DNA of 64,000 bases from Georgenia wutianyii (GTDB lineage Bacteria; Actinomycetota; Actinomycetes; Actinomycetales; Actinomycetaceae), in the NCBI RefSeq assembly GCF_006349365.1, contig NZ_CP040899.1, forward strand, positions 2,294,001-2,358,000, read 5' to 3'. Positions 1-9,147 of this stretch are shown piece after piece. Both the position numbers and the translations under genes were made by a program. Under the pieces are notes generated by a model, which worked only from the letters and a program-made list of their open reading frames with translations, searched no databases and had not been told where the DNA came from. Every line of letters starts with the position of its first letter. Position 1 is the stretch's first letter.

Positions 1-1456
1 CCTCGCGCTCGGGCTGGGTGCCCTCGCCGATCGAGGTGAGGGTCGGGTCGGTGTCGCCGAGCAGGCTCACCCCCGCGACGTCGACGACGTCCCCGCCGAG
101 CACGGTGTACCCGGCGGAGCGCATCTGCTCGGCCGTCGTCACCGAGTCGTGGTTGCCGGTGGACACGACGATCGGCGCCTCCTCCAGGACGGCGTCGGCG
201 AAGGCGTTGACGCAGTAGGACTCCACCGGCGTCCCGCTCATCACGGTGTCCCCGGTGTCGAGCACGGCCTGGGCGCCGCTGAGCCGGACCGCGGCCGCGA
301 TGACGGACGCCATCCCGACGTTGCAGTGGAGGTCGCTCACCTGGAGGAAGGTCACCGGCTCCACCCGGACGGGGGTGGCGGTCGGATCCGGGGTCGGCGA
401 GGGCGTCGCGTCGGACTCGTCCATGGGGACGACGGTGGCCCCGTCCGCGGGGGGCGCGGTGGCCCCGTCCGCGGGGGTCGCGGTGGCCTCGTCCGCGGGA
501 GTGGCGGTGGGCGCGGCGGTTGCGCCGTCCTGCGGCTCGGTGACCGAGGGCCCGTCCGCGGGCTCCTCGCCGTCGGTCGCAGGCTCGCCGTCCGCCGCGC
601 CGGCGGGGGTCGGGTCGAGGATCGGGATGCCGGGCGGGCGCACCGGCGCCCGGTCTGCGGCGTAGGCCGCCTCGAGGTTGGCGGTGACCGTGTCGTAGAA
701 CGCCTCGTTCTCCTCGTAGGCGTCGACGAGGTAGCCGCCGTAGGTGTCGAGGAGCTGGGCGATGCGCCCGGTCATCCGCAGGTCCTCCATCGGTGTCCCG
801 GCCAGCGCGCGGATCGTCGTGCCCTCGGCCGGGCGGTCGGTGATCGCGCGGACGGTCGGCACCGCCGCGAGCGTGAGGACGAGGACGCCGGCCAGCGGCA
901 CGACGCCCGGGCGCCGCGCCGCGATGGCGAGGTCCTTGCGCAGCAAGCCGCCGGAGGCGAGCCGCCCGCCGGCGATGACGACGAGGAGGACTGTCCACGC
1001 GAGCACGGTGCGGCCCACGGCGTCGCGCACGAGTGCGTGGGCGGCGTCGGCGACGACGGCGTTCGGGTGGGAGACCACCTGGGCGTAGGCGGACAGGTCG
1101 CCGGCCAGGCCGGTCACCGGGTTGGCGGGGACGGCGGCGAGCTCGGCGGGGATCTCCTGGACGACCACCTCCACCCCGAGGGGCCAGGGCAGCGGGGAGT
1201 CCAGGTGGACCGACCCGAGCGGCCCGAGGTCGACGGCGACCTCGTCCTGCGTCGTGATCTCCCAGTGCGCCGCGTGCGGGCCCAGGGAGGAGTCGGCGGA
1301 GGCGGTGAGGACGCCGAACGCCGCGGCGGCGACGAACGTCACGACGAGCGCGAGGCTCGTGCGGATGACGCGTCGCGTCGTCGTGGTCTGGCGGTGCCAC
1401 CAGGGCCACCGGCGGCCGTCGGCCCGCGTCTCGTCGTCGTGCTCCATCGCCGCCAT
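1..1456 (-). CDS. Membrane-anchored calcineurin-like metallophosphoesterase (C-terminus outside window)
   Basis: The reading frame is open from an ATG at 1456 (alternative ATG at 1447) down to base 1, so the C-terminus is missing. The N-terminus carries a hydrophobic segment at about residues 25-45 after an Arg-rich stretch, and two further hydrophobic segments lie in the first 200 residues. A low-complexity Ala/Thr/Pro/Asp-rich stretch follows (about residues 280-360). The phosphoesterase motifs then appear in order: QVSDLHCN (about 372), DTGDTV (about 398) and STGNHDS (about 430), which are metal-ligand blocks of the calcineurin-like fold. The layout suggests an enzyme tethered to the membrane with its catalytic domain outside. 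The substrate cannot be told. It is divergent from the ligase at 1541. Confidence 0.85.
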   Translation of the reverse strand, partial: MAAMEHDDETRADGRRWPWWHRQTTTTRRVIRTSLALVVTFVAAAAFGVLTASADSSLGPHAAHWEITTQDEVAVDLGPLGSVHLDSPLPWPLGVEVVVQEIPAELAAVPANPVTGLAGDLSAYAQVVSHPNAVVADAAHALVRDAVGRTVLAWTVLLVVIAGGRLASGGLLRKDLAIAARRPGVVPLAGVLVLTLAAVPTVRAITDRPAEGTTIRALAGTPMEDLRMTGRIAQLLDTYGGYLVDAYEENEAFYDTVTANLEAAYAADRAPVRPPGIPILDPTPAGAADGEPATDGEEPADGPSVTEPQDGATAAPTATPADEATATPADGATAPPADGATVVPMDESDATPSPTPDPTATPVRVEPVTFLQVSDLHCNVGMASVIAAAVRLSGAQAVLDTGDTVMSGTPVESYCVNAFADAVLEEAPIVVSTGNHDSVTTAEQMRSAGYTVLGGDVVDVAGVSLLGDTDPTLTSIGEGTQPERE

Positions 1457-1540
1457 TGTCTCCCCAGCCGGCAGTTCGCGTGACGGCGGCCTCAGGATGT
1501 GGTTGTTTTGCTGCCGGACACGCGAGCGCAGGGAGCGAGC

Positions 1541-3016
1541 ATGGGTGACGAGATCTCCGGGACGACCTTCACCCGGTCGGACCACGCCCTGTACCGGGCG
1601 AAGATCCGCCGCTGCCTCGACACGCTCGAGGCGATGCTCGACGCGAAGGTCTTCCTCGAGGACGAGTGGCGCACCGGGCTGGAGATCGAGCTCAACCTCA
1701 TCGACTCCGAGATGCGCCCGTTCTACGGCAACACCGAGGTCCTCGACCGCATCTCCGACCCGCTCTACCAGACCGAGCTCGGCAAGTTCACCATCGAGCT
1801 CAACGTCGAGCCGCGGCAGATCGGCGGGCAGTCCCTCGCCCAGCTGGAGAGCGCGCTGCGCCGCAACCTCAACCGCGCCCGGGACCGGGCCGGGGACGCG
1901 GGCGCCGACCTCGTCATGGTCGGGATCCTGCCCACTCTGCCCGCCCCGCCCGCGGGCCGCGCCTGGTTCACCGACAGCGACCGGTACCGCGCGCTGGACG
2001 AGTCGATCATGAGCGCGCGCCGCGAGGACATCACGCTGCGCATCAGCGGCAAGGAGCCGCTGTCGCTCACCCTCGACTCCATCGTCGCGGAGGCCGCGTG
2101 CACCTCCACCCAGTTCCACCTCCAGGTCTCCCCCGACCGGTACGCCGCCTACTGGAACGCCGCCCAGCTCATCGCCGGCCCGCAGCTCGCGCTCGGCGCG
2201 AACTCCCCGTTCCTCTTCGGCCACCACCTCCAGGCCGAGACCCGCGTGGAGACCTTCCTCCAGTCGACCGACACCCGCTCGGTCGAGCTGCGCAACCAGG
2301 GCGTGCGCCCCCGCGTCTTCTTCGGCGACCGCTGGATCACGTCCATCTTCGACCTCTTCGAGGAGAACGTGCGCTACTTCCCCGCGCTGCTCCCGGTGAG
2401 CAGCGACGAGGACCCGGCCGAGGTGCTCGCCGCGGGCGGCACGCCCTCGCTGGCCGAGCTGCGGCTGCACAACGGGACCATCTACCGGTGGAACCGGCCG
2501 GTCTACGACGTGCAGGACGGGCGTCCCCACCTGCGCGTGGAGAACCGGGTGCTGCCCGCCGGGCCGAGCGTCGTCGACACCCTCGCCAACGCGGCGTTCT
2601 TCTACGGGGTCGTCGTCGAGCTCGTGGCCGACGAGCGTCCGCTGTGGTCGCGCATGTCCTTCGACGCCGCCCGGGAGAACTTCCGCGCCGCGGCCCGCGA
2701 CGGCATCCACGCCCGGCTCTACTGGCCCGAGCTCGGGGAGGTCGGGGCCGACGAGGTCGTCCTCGGGACGCTGCTGCCGATCGCCGCCGCCGGCCTCGAG
2801 CGTCTCGGCGTGGGCGGCGAGCTCGCCGGGCGGGCGCTGGACATCATCGAGGCGCGGGCCAGGTTGCGTCGCAACGGCGCGACCTGGCAGGTGGCCGCGG
2901 TCCAGGCCCACGAGGCGCGCGGGCACGACCGCAAGGAGTCCCTGCACCTCATGCTGCGGGACTACGTGCAGGTGATGCACGGCAACGAGCCCGTGCACAC
3001 CTGGCCCGTCCCCTAG
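1541..3016 (+). CDS. Glutamate-cysteine ligase family protein (GCS2)
   Basis: A 491-residue protein, the usual length for actinobacterial members of the GCS2 family. The ATG at 1541 is preferred over an upstream in-frame GTG at 1499 because AGGGAG precedes it at SD distance. The N-terminal third holds Glu-rich ATP/Mg-binding strands typical of the family (GLEIELNLID, FTIELNVEP), followed by a long alpha/beta region ending near HARGHDRKES-like sequence. Characterised relatives form gamma-glutamyl or other carboxylate-amine bonds with ATP. Actinobacteria normally use mycothiol rather than glutathione, so the real product may not be gamma-glutamylcysteine; an ergothioneine or other gamma-glutamyl pathway is possible. 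It stands alone and ends at a hairpin that separates it from the convergent gluconokinase. Confidence 0.8.
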   Translation: MGDEISGTTFTRSDHALYRAKIRRCLDTLEAMLDAKVFLEDEWRTGLEIELNLIDSEMRPFYGNTEVLDRISDPLYQTELGKFTIELNVEPRQIGGQSLAQLESALRRNLNRARDRAGDAGADLVMVGILPTLPAPPAGRAWFTDSDRYRALDESIMSARREDITLRISGKEPLSLTLDSIVAEAACTSTQFHLQVSPDRYAAYWNAAQLIAGPQLALGANSPFLFGHHLQAETRVETFLQSTDTRSVELRNQGVRPRVFFGDRWITSIFDLFEENVRYFPALLPVSSDEDPAEVLAAGGTPSLAELRLHNGTIYRWNRPVYDVQDGRPHLRVENRVLPAGPSVVDTLANAAFFYGVVVELVADERPLWSRMSFDAARENFRAAARDGIHARLYWPELGEVGADEVVLGTLLPIAAAGLERLGVGGELAGRALDIIEARARLRRNGATWQVAAVQAHEARGHDRKESLHLMLRDYVQVMHGNEPVHTWPVP

Positions 3017-3030
3017 CGAGGGAGGACAGA

Positions 3031-3060
3031 GCGGCGGCACCCCCGCCCGGGCGCCGCCGC
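3031..3060. terminator. Bidirectional hairpin terminator candidate
   Basis: GCGGCGGC at 3031-3038 pairs with GCCGCCGC at 3053-3060 across a 14-nt loop. It sits in the 47-bp gap between two convergent genes, so it could end both transcripts. No T-tract follows. Confidence 0.55.
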
Positions 3061-3063
3061 GGC

Positions 3064-4572
3064 TCAGCCCTCGAGCGACTCGAGGAAGGCGTGCAGCTCG
3101 TCGTAGGCGCCGAGCAGGCGCGTGGCCCGTCCGCGCAGACCCGCGTAGACCTCGCGGGCGTCCGCCGGGACCTCGATCGGGTCGGCGACGTCCCCGGCCG
3201 GGCTGAGCAGCTCCAGGCCGGCCGCGAGGGACTCGACCTGGCCGGTCGCGTGGAGGGCGAGGATCGCCGAGCCGAGCGCCGAGCCCTCGGCGTCGTCGGT
3301 CGGCACGAGCGGGCGCCCGATGGTCGCGGCCATGATCTGGCGCCACAGCGGGGCACGGAACACCCCGCCCGTGCAGCGGACCTCGGTCACCGGCGTGACG
3401 TCGTCGAGGACGTCGACGATGCTCGCCATCTGGAGGGCCACCCCCTCGATCGCGGCGCGGATGAAGTGCCCGCGGCCGTGCGCGTGGCGCACGCCGAGGA
3501 AGGCGCCGGTGAGGTCCGGGTCCCACAGCGGTGCCCGCTCGCCGAGGAGGTAGGGCAGCATGACGAGCCCGTCGCTGCCGCACGCGACGGCCTCGGCCAG
3601 CGCGAGCACCTGACTGTCGCGCTCCGGGTCGGCCGGGATGTCCGGGGCGTAGACGTCGCCCGCCCAGCGGGCCACCACTCCCCCGTTGCTGATCGCCGCG
3701 CCGACCACCCAGGCGTCCTCGGTGAGGGCGTAGCAGAACAGCCGCCCGCCGGGGTCGAGCCGCGGCTCGGGCACGATCGTGCGCACCGCGCCGCTCGTGC
3801 CCATCGACAGCCCGGCGACGCCCGGGGCGATCGCCCCGGTGCCGAGGTTGCCGAGCGGCCCGTCGGTCGCGCCGACGTTCACCGGCACCCCGGCGGGCAG
3901 TCCGACGCGCGCGCCGGCCGCCGCGGACAGCTCGAGCAGCGCCGTCGTCGGCAGCACGTCGGGAAGCTGCTCGCGGCGCACGCCCGCGAGCTCGAGGGAG
4001 GAGGGTGCCCACGTGCGGGTGGCGAGGTCGAGCAGCCCGGATGCCGACGCTGTCGACAGCTCGGTGACCAGCCGGCCGGTGAGGTGGAGCAGGACGAGGT
4101 CCTTGAGCCCCACCCAGTGCCGCGCCCGGGCGGCGGTCGCAGGGTCGTGGCGGGTGAACCACCGGAGCTTGACGAGGGGGCTCATCGGGTGGACGGGCGT
4201 GCCCGAGCGGTGGAGCAGCTCGGTGGCCCTGCCCTCGGCGCGCAGCGCCGCCGCCTCGGCGTGGGCGCGGGTGTCGGCCCACGTGACGATGTCGGTGACC
4301 GGCACCAGGTCCTCGTCGAGGCCGAGCAGGCCGTGCATGGCCGACCCCACCCCGATGACGTCGACCTGCCGGCCCGCGCACGCGGCGACGACCTCGGCCA
4401 GCGCGCCGTCGACGGCGTCGAGCACCATCCGCGGGCTCTGCACCTGGTGGCGCGGCTGCGGCTCGGACAGGCGGTACTCGCGGAACGCCGCGGTGCGCCG
4501 GCCCGTCGCCGGGTCGACGGCGATGACCTTCGTCGTCGTCGTCCCGACGTCCACCCCGATGACGATCCCCAC
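3064..4572 (-). CDS. gntK: Gluconokinase (FGGY family)
   Basis: A 502-residue FGGY carbohydrate kinase. The N-terminal ATPase loop is VIGVDVGTTTTKV and the region GSAMHGLLGL...TWADTRA is the pattern seen in gluconate kinases rather than xylulo- or glycerol kinases. GTDGPLGNLGTG-like and CTGGVFRAPLW blocks complete the two-domain fold. The GTG at 4572 is chosen because it lies one base after the stop of the upstream dehydrogenase; the open frame extends further but has no N-terminal homology. It phosphorylates D-gluconate to 6-phosphogluconate in the cytoplasm. Its place as last gene of the uronate operon, with 6-phosphogluconate dehydrogenase 13 kb away, supports gluconate as an intermediate of this locus. 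Confidence 0.88.
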   Translation of the reverse strand: MGIVIGVDVGTTTTKVIAVDPATGRRTAAFREYRLSEPQPRHQVQSPRMVLDAVDGALAEVVAACAGRQVDVIGVGSAMHGLLGLDEDLVPVTDIVTWADTRAHAEAAALRAEGRATELLHRSGTPVHPMSPLVKLRWFTRHDPATAARARHWVGLKDLVLLHLTGRLVTELSTASASGLLDLATRTWAPSSLELAGVRREQLPDVLPTTALLELSAAAGARVGLPAGVPVNVGATDGPLGNLGTGAIAPGVAGLSMGTSGAVRTIVPEPRLDPGGRLFCYALTEDAWVVGAAISNGGVVARWAGDVYAPDIPADPERDSQVLALAEAVACGSDGLVMLPYLLGERAPLWDPDLTGAFLGVRHAHGRGHFIRAAIEGVALQMASIVDVLDDVTPVTEVRCTGGVFRAPLWRQIMAATIGRPLVPTDDAEGSALGSAILALHATGQVESLAAGLELLSPAGDVADPIEVPADAREVYAGLRGRATRLLGAYDELHAFLESLEG

Positions 4573-4573
4573 G

Positions 4574-5941
4574 TCAGCTGCCGGACTCGAAGGCGCGCAG
4601 TCGCGCGAGGACGGCGTCGCGCAGCTCGGTGTCACCGGCGAGCTCGGGGGCGAGCTCGCCGAGCACGCGCGTCACTGCCTGCTCGTCCTCGCCCGCGGCG
4701 AGCCCGGTCCAGCGCTCCGCCTCGACGTCGTTGACCGGCACGCCCGCGCCGCGCAGGTGCGCGACCCACGCCGCGACGGCGACGACGGCGCCCTCGGGCA
4801 TCCGGCCCGCGCCACGCTCGGTGCGCAGCACCGGCACGTGCCGCACGGGCAGCTTCTGCGAGCCGTCGGCCGCGATCCGACCCAGGATGTCGCGCATCCG
4901 CGGGTTGGCGAACCGCTCGGTGAGGGCGGCACGGTAGGCCGTGACGTCCTCCTGCGGCACGGTGAGCGTGGGCGTCGCGTCGTCCCACAGCCGCTCGACC
5001 CAGGCGCGCAGCTGCGGGTCGGCGAAGGCCTCGTCGACGGTCTCGTGACCGAGGATCGGGCCGGCGTAGGCCATGAGCGAGTGGGCGCCGTTGAGCAGGA
5101 GGAGCTTGCGCCGCTCGTAGGGCTCGACGTCGTCCACGAGGGTGACGCCGGCCGTCTCCCACCGGGGCCGCCCGCCGGGGAACGCCCCGGCGATGACCCA
5201 CTCGGCGAACGGCTCGGTGGGCACCGGGGACACGTCCTCGACGCCGAGCGCACGCTCGACGTCGGCGGCGACCTCCGGCCCCGCGGCCGGGGTGATCCGG
5301 TCGACCATCGAGCTCGCGAAGTCGACGTTCTCCTCGATCCACGGGACGAGCGCCTCGTCGACGGCCGCGCCGAGGTCGCGCACGACCCGGGCGACGACCT
5401 CCCCGTTGCCGGGCAGGTTGTCGCACGGCAGGATCGTGATCGGGCCGGCGTCGGCGGCCTGGCGCGCCATGAGCCCGGCGACGAGCTTTGCGGGCACGGT
5501 GCTCACCGGGGCGACGGGGTCCTGGCGCAGCGTCTCGACGTCCGCGGCGACGTCCGGCGCCTCGAGGTCGAGGCCACCGCCCGGGCCGCGGCGGTAGCCC
5601 GCCTCGGTCACCGTGCTCGTGACGACGACGACGGCCGGGTCACGCAGGTACTCCAGCCAGGCCACGTGGTCGGCGGCCGCGTGGACCGCGCTCACCGAGG
5701 TGACGACCTCGAGGTCGTCCCCCTCGGGACGGCGCACGACGAGCGTGTACAGCCCGTCCTGCGGCGCGAGCGCCCGGGCGGCGTCGGGCCGGCGGCCGGT
5801 GAACGCCGCGATCCCCCACTCCGCGCCGTCCTCGGCGTGCATCGTGTACCACGCCTGGTGCGCGCGGAAGAAGTTCCCCAGGCCCAGGTGGGCGATGCGC
5901 ACGGGCGCGGTGGGCTGGTCGGGGCGGCGGCTGAGTCTCAC
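4574..5941 (-). CDS. uxuB: D-fructuronate reductase / mannitol dehydrogenase family (UxuB-like)
   Basis: A 455-residue long-chain polyol dehydrogenase. Near the N-terminus IAHLGLGNFFRAHQAWY is the family's NAD-binding start; the central SSMVDRITP block and the catalytic K-x4-N-x2-H motif (KLLLLNGAHS) are present. The GTG start at 5941 overlaps the uxaC stop (GTGA), giving translational coupling. Mannitol, tagaturonate, fructuronate and arabinitol dehydrogenases share this fold. Being sandwiched between uronate isomerase and gluconokinase argues for reduction of D-fructuronate to D-mannonate. What is missing around it is a mannonate dehydratase, so the fate of mannonate must differ from the E. 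coli route. Confidence 0.85.
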   Translation of the reverse strand: MRLSRRPDQPTAPVRIAHLGLGNFFRAHQAWYTMHAEDGAEWGIAAFTGRRPDAARALAPQDGLYTLVVRRPEGDDLEVVTSVSAVHAAADHVAWLEYLRDPAVVVVTSTVTEAGYRRGPGGGLDLEAPDVAADVETLRQDPVAPVSTVPAKLVAGLMARQAADAGPITILPCDNLPGNGEVVARVVRDLGAAVDEALVPWIEENVDFASSMVDRITPAAGPEVAADVERALGVEDVSPVPTEPFAEWVIAGAFPGGRPRWETAGVTLVDDVEPYERRKLLLLNGAHSLMAYAGPILGHETVDEAFADPQLRAWVERLWDDATPTLTVPQEDVTAYRAALTERFANPRMRDILGRIAADGSQKLPVRHVPVLRTERGAGRMPEGAVVAVAAWVAHLRGAGVPVNDVEAERWTGLAAGEDEQAVTRVLGELAPELAGDTELRDAVLARLRAFESGS

Positions 5942-7380
5942 AGCTTGAACACCTTCTGGGGGATCGTCGTCACGAGGTCGTGTGCGGTGGCCAGCGCCTC
6001 GTCCTCGGTGAGCCGGTGCTCGGAGACGAGCTCGGCGAGGTAGGCGGCGTCGAGCCGGCGGGACATGTCGTGACGCGTCGGGATGGACAGGAACGCGCGG
6101 GTGTCGTCGATGAAGCCGGAGGTCCGGTAGAAGCCTGCGGTCTCGGTGACGGCCCCGCGGAAGCGACGGATCGCCTCGGGCGCGTCGATGAACCACCACG
6201 GCACCCCGACGTGCATCGACCGGTAGAAACCGGCCATCGGCGCGAGCTCGCGGGAGTAGACGTCCTCGTCGATCGTGAAGACGACGAGGTTGAGGTTCGG
6301 GTGGTTGCCGTAGCGCGTGAGCAGCGGCTGCAGCGCCTTGGTGAACTCGACCTTGACCGGGATGTCCGACCCGGCGTCGGGACCGAACCGGGTGAAGTTG
6401 TCGGTGTCGTGGTTGCGGTACACGGCCGGGTGCAGCGTCATGACGAGGCCGTCCTCGGTCGCCATGCGCGCAGTCTCGCTCATCATGTGGCGGTGGAAGG
6501 CGCGCCCCTCCTCGACGGTGGCCTCCCCGCGCAGGGCTGCGGCGTAGATCCGCCGTGCCTCGTCCTCGCTCAGCGGCTCGGTGCCGGCGTCGAGGTGGGA
6601 GTGGTCGGAGGAGACGGCGCCGTGCTCCTTGAAGTACCGGCGGCGGTTCTCGATCGCGGCGATGTAGCCGGCGTAGTCGCCGGTGTCGACGCCGGAGACC
6701 TCACCGAGCCGGCGGGCGAGGTCGGCCCAGCCCGGGCGGGCGAGCTCGAGGAAGCGGTCGGGACGGAAGGTGGGGATGACCCGGCCGGTGAAGGTCGGGT
6801 CCTGGGCCAGCGCCTTGTGCCCGGCGAGGTCGTCCAGCGGGTCGTCGGTGGTGGCGAGGACCGAGATGTTGAAGCGCTCGAACAGGGCCCGCGGGCGGAA
6901 CTGCGGGGTCGCGATGGCGGCGGCGATCTGGTCGTAGATCGCGTCGGCGGTGCGCGCGCTCGGCACCTGGGTGATCCCGAAGACCTCGGCGAAGGTCGTG
7001 TCGAACCAGTACTTCACCGGGGTGCCGCGGAAGAGGTGGTAGTTCTCGCACAGGATGCGCCACGCCTTGCGGGCCGCCGCCTCGTCGAGCTGGACCGGGC
7101 CGTCGGGGCCGCGGCCGAGGTCGCTGAGCTCGGCGCCGTTCGCGTGGAGCATGCGCAGCACGTAGTGGTCCGGCGACAGGAGCAGCGACACCGGGTCGCT
7201 GAACGGCTGGTCGTCGACGAGCCACTGCGGGGGCACGTGGCTGTGCGGGGAGATGATCGGCAGGTCCTTGGTCGCCTCGTAGATCCGGCGGGCGACGTCC
7301 CGCACGTCGGGCTGCGCGGGCAGGAGCCGGTCGGGGTGCACGGTGAGCAGGTCCCGCGTGTCAACGGTCATGGGCGCCAT
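5938..7380 (-). CDS. uxaC: Glucuronate (uronate) isomerase
   Basis: A 480-residue TIM-barrel uronate isomerase, the normal length for UxaC. The metal-binding HxH occurs in ISPHSHVPPQW near residue 50; other family blocks are KYWFDTTF, the tandem Trp in VPWWFIDAPEAI, and SIPTRHDMSRR close to the C-terminus. It converts D-glucuronate to D-fructuronate (or galacturonate to tagaturonate) in the cytoplasm. Two Met starts, 7380 and 7371, are both possible; neither has a strong Shine-Dalgarno. It is the first gene of the uxaC-uxuB-gntK operon and is divergent from the LarA homologue, with a 10-bp direct-repeat operator between them. Confidence 0.93.
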   Translation of the reverse strand: MAPMTVDTRDLLTVHPDRLLPAQPDVRDVARRIYEATKDLPIISPHSHVPPQWLVDDQPFSDPVSLLLSPDHYVLRMLHANGAELSDLGRGPDGPVQLDEAAARKAWRILCENYHLFRGTPVKYWFDTTFAEVFGITQVPSARTADAIYDQIAAAIATPQFRPRALFERFNISVLATTDDPLDDLAGHKALAQDPTFTGRVIPTFRPDRFLELARPGWADLARRLGEVSGVDTGDYAGYIAAIENRRRYFKEHGAVSSDHSHLDAGTEPLSEDEARRIYAAALRGEATVEEGRAFHRHMMSETARMATEDGLVMTLHPAVYRNHDTDNFTRFGPDAGSDIPVKVEFTKALQPLLTRYGNHPNLNLVVFTIDEDVYSRELAPMAGFYRSMHVGVPWWFIDAPEAIRRFRGAVTETAGFYRTSGFIDDTRAFLSIPTRHDMSRRLDAAYLAELVSEHRLTEDEALATAHDLVTTIPQKVFKL

Positions 7381-7412
7381 CGTGACGGCGCCCCCGGCCC
7401 GCAGCAGCGAGG

Positions 7413-7452
7413 TTGCCAAGCCTTGCCACCAGTTGCCGGACCTTGCCACGCC
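7413..7452. promoter_or_regulatory. Operator candidate: four 10-bp direct repeats, TTGCC every 10 bp
   Basis: TTGCC begins at 7413, 7423, 7433 and 7443, giving units TTGCCAAGCC, TTGCCACCAG, TTGCCGGACC and TTGCCACGCC. Read towards uxaC the half-site is GGCAA. The array lies in the 111-bp divergent region and ends just upstream of the larA -35 candidate. The same half-site at 10-bp spacing recurs at 8951, 14270 and 19683. Confidence 0.7.
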
Positions 7453-7454
7453 TT

Positions 7455-7484
7455 CTGACTCGCAGGCTGTCGCGGCGCTAACGT
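7455..7484 (+). promoter_or_regulatory. Leaderless promoter candidate for the LarA homologue
   Basis: CTGACT at 7455-7460, an 18-bp spacer, then TAACGT at 7479-7484. The ATG is 7 nt downstream of the -10 box and no Shine-Dalgarno precedes it, so transcription would begin at or next to the start codon. Confidence 0.5.
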
Positions 7485-7491
7485 CGTCGCC

Positions 7492-8808
7492 ATGACGTGG
7501 TTCAAGGAGGAGGCCCGCTTCATCTCGCGGCCCCAGATCGAGACGATGTGCGACCGGATGCTCGACGAGGCGAAGGAGCGGCTCGGCATCGCCGAGTACC
7601 GGCGCGTCCTGCTCCTGCCACCGGACCTCACCCGTGCCCACTCGGGCACCGGCTGGATGACCGAGTACCTGTACAACCGGCTCGACGGCATGGGCGCCGA
7701 GGTCCACGTCATCCCCACCCTCGGCCAGCACGTCCCGCACACCCGCGAGGACAACGAGTGGATGTTCGGATCGATCCCCGAGGAGCGCATCCACGCCCAC
7801 GACTGGAAGAACGGGGTGACGAACGTCGGCACCGTGCCCGCGGAGTACGTGCGCGAGCGCACCGGCGGCGTCGTCGACTGGGAGATGCCGGTCGACCTCA
7901 ACACGATGCTCGTCACCGAGCAGTGGGACCTCATCATCAACGTCGGGCACGTCGTGCCCCACGAGGTGCTCGGGTTCGCCAACCACAACAAGAACTACTT
8001 CATCGGGCTCGGCGGCAAGCGGCTGCTCGGCGCCGCGCACATGGCCTCGGCCGTCTACGGCATCGAGAACAACCTCGGCAACCTCCTCACCCCGGTCCGG
8101 GCGTGCTTCAACTACGCCGAGGAGCACTTCCTCGGCGACCTGCCCGACGTCTACCTCCAGGTCGTCATGGACTACGACGACGACGGCAGGCTCGCCCACA
8201 CCGGCGTGTTCGTCGGTGACGACGTCGAGACCTACTACGACGCCGCCCGCGCCTCCCGCGCGCAGAACTTCACCCTGTTCGACGAGCCGGTGCGCAAGGT
8301 CGTCGCCGTCATGCAGGCCGACGAGTTCCGCGCGACGTGGGTGGCGAACAAGGCCGTCTACCGCACCCGCATGGCGATCGCCGACGGCGGTGAGCTGCTC
8401 GTCATCGCGCCTGGTGTCGAGCGGTTCGGCGAGCAGCCGGAGGTCGACGAGCTCATCCGCAAGTACGGGTACATCTCGCAGGCCGAGGTCATCGACCTGT
8501 ACAAGACCCAGGCTGACATGCAGGACATCCCGCACGGCACCGCCCACCTCGTCCACGGCTCCGCAGAGGGCCGGTTCACGATCACCTACGCGCCCGGCCA
8601 CCTGGGCAGGGAGGAGATCGAGTCGGTGGGCTACCGGTACATGGACGTCGAGGAGGCGCTGCGGCGCTACGACCCCGCCATCATGAAGGACGGGTGGAAC
8701 ACCATGCCCGACGGCGAGGAGGTCTTCTACATCTCCACGCCCTCCGCCGGCCTGTGGTCCACCCGCGAGAAGCTCGAGAACCGCGACACCGAGCTCCACC
8801 CCGCCTGA
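7492..8808 (+). CDS. LarA-superfamily nickel-pincer epimerase; proposed D-mannonate/D-gluconate 2-epimerase
   Basis: A 438-residue DUF2088 (LarA-like) protein. His157, Lys167 and His183 have exactly the spacing of Lactiplantibacillus plantarum LarA His174/Lys184/His200, the catalytic base, the cofactor-attachment lysine and a nickel ligand. PDLTRAH (residues 44-50) and GQHVPHT (79-84) correspond to the PxHTR and His-containing loops. LarA racemises lactate by hydride transfer at C2. Other superfamily members act on other 2-hydroxyacids, and D-gluconate 2-epimerase (GntE) is among those I recall as reported. Mannonate and gluconate are C2 epimers, and this gene lies between mannonate-forming enzymes and gluconokinase, so that reaction is my inference. 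Cofactor genes larE and larB are 11 kb downstream. Confidence 0.8.
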   Translation: MTWFKEEARFISRPQIETMCDRMLDEAKERLGIAEYRRVLLLPPDLTRAHSGTGWMTEYLYNRLDGMGAEVHVIPTLGQHVPHTREDNEWMFGSIPEERIHAHDWKNGVTNVGTVPAEYVRERTGGVVDWEMPVDLNTMLVTEQWDLIINVGHVVPHEVLGFANHNKNYFIGLGGKRLLGAAHMASAVYGIENNLGNLLTPVRACFNYAEEHFLGDLPDVYLQVVMDYDDDGRLAHTGVFVGDDVETYYDAARASRAQNFTLFDEPVRKVVAVMQADEFRATWVANKAVYRTRMAIADGGELLVIAPGVERFGEQPEVDELIRKYGYISQAEVIDLYKTQADMQDIPHGTAHLVHGSAEGRFTITYAPGHLGREEIESVGYRYMDVEEALRRYDPAIMKDGWNTMPDGEEVFYISTPSAGLWSTREKLENRDTELHPA

Positions 8809-9147
8809 CGAGTCACAGCTCGGCCTCGGTCATGACTGCACTCCGTCGTCGTCGGGTCAGCCCGCCCCCACCAGGGCCGGGCTCGACGACGCCGGCCCCT
8901 GCCGCGCGCCGCCGTCCGCCGGCCGGTGGCCCGTGTCTCGATCGTGACCTGGCAACACATGGCAACCCGTGCGGCTTTTCGCGCGGCCGGTGGCTGAATC
9001 AAGTCACAAGCCGGCGCGTCAGCCGCACGGCTCGGCCGCGGGACGGGACTCCACACCGTCCAGCCACCGAGGACGGTGGGACATGCAGCTGGCCCCATAA
9101 ACCCGCGCACCGCCACCCGGCGGGCACGCAAGAGAACGGACACCACA
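8809..9147. other. Intergenic region upstream of the TRAP operon
   Basis: A 339-bp stretch with no supported gene. It contains the GGCAA direct repeat at 8951-8970 and a small inverted repeat (ACCGTC ... GACGGT, about 9055-9077) in the presumed leader of dctP. No clear -35/-10 pair could be picked. A short reading frame inside has no start signal or composition that supports coding. Confidence 0.6.
8951..8970 (+). promoter_or_regulatory. Operator candidate: two 10-bp direct repeats (GGCAA)
   Basis: GGCAACACAT at 8951 and GGCAACCCGT at 8961: the same half-site and 10-bp period as the uxaC/larA array, oriented GGCAA towards dctP. It lies about 180 bp before the dctP start. Confidence 0.6.

Noticed and set aside
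1666..4734. A long + strand open frame of about 1000 codons
   Set aside because: It is an out-of-frame reading of the ligase and an antisense reading of gluconokinase, rich in Arg/Ala/Pro without any domain.
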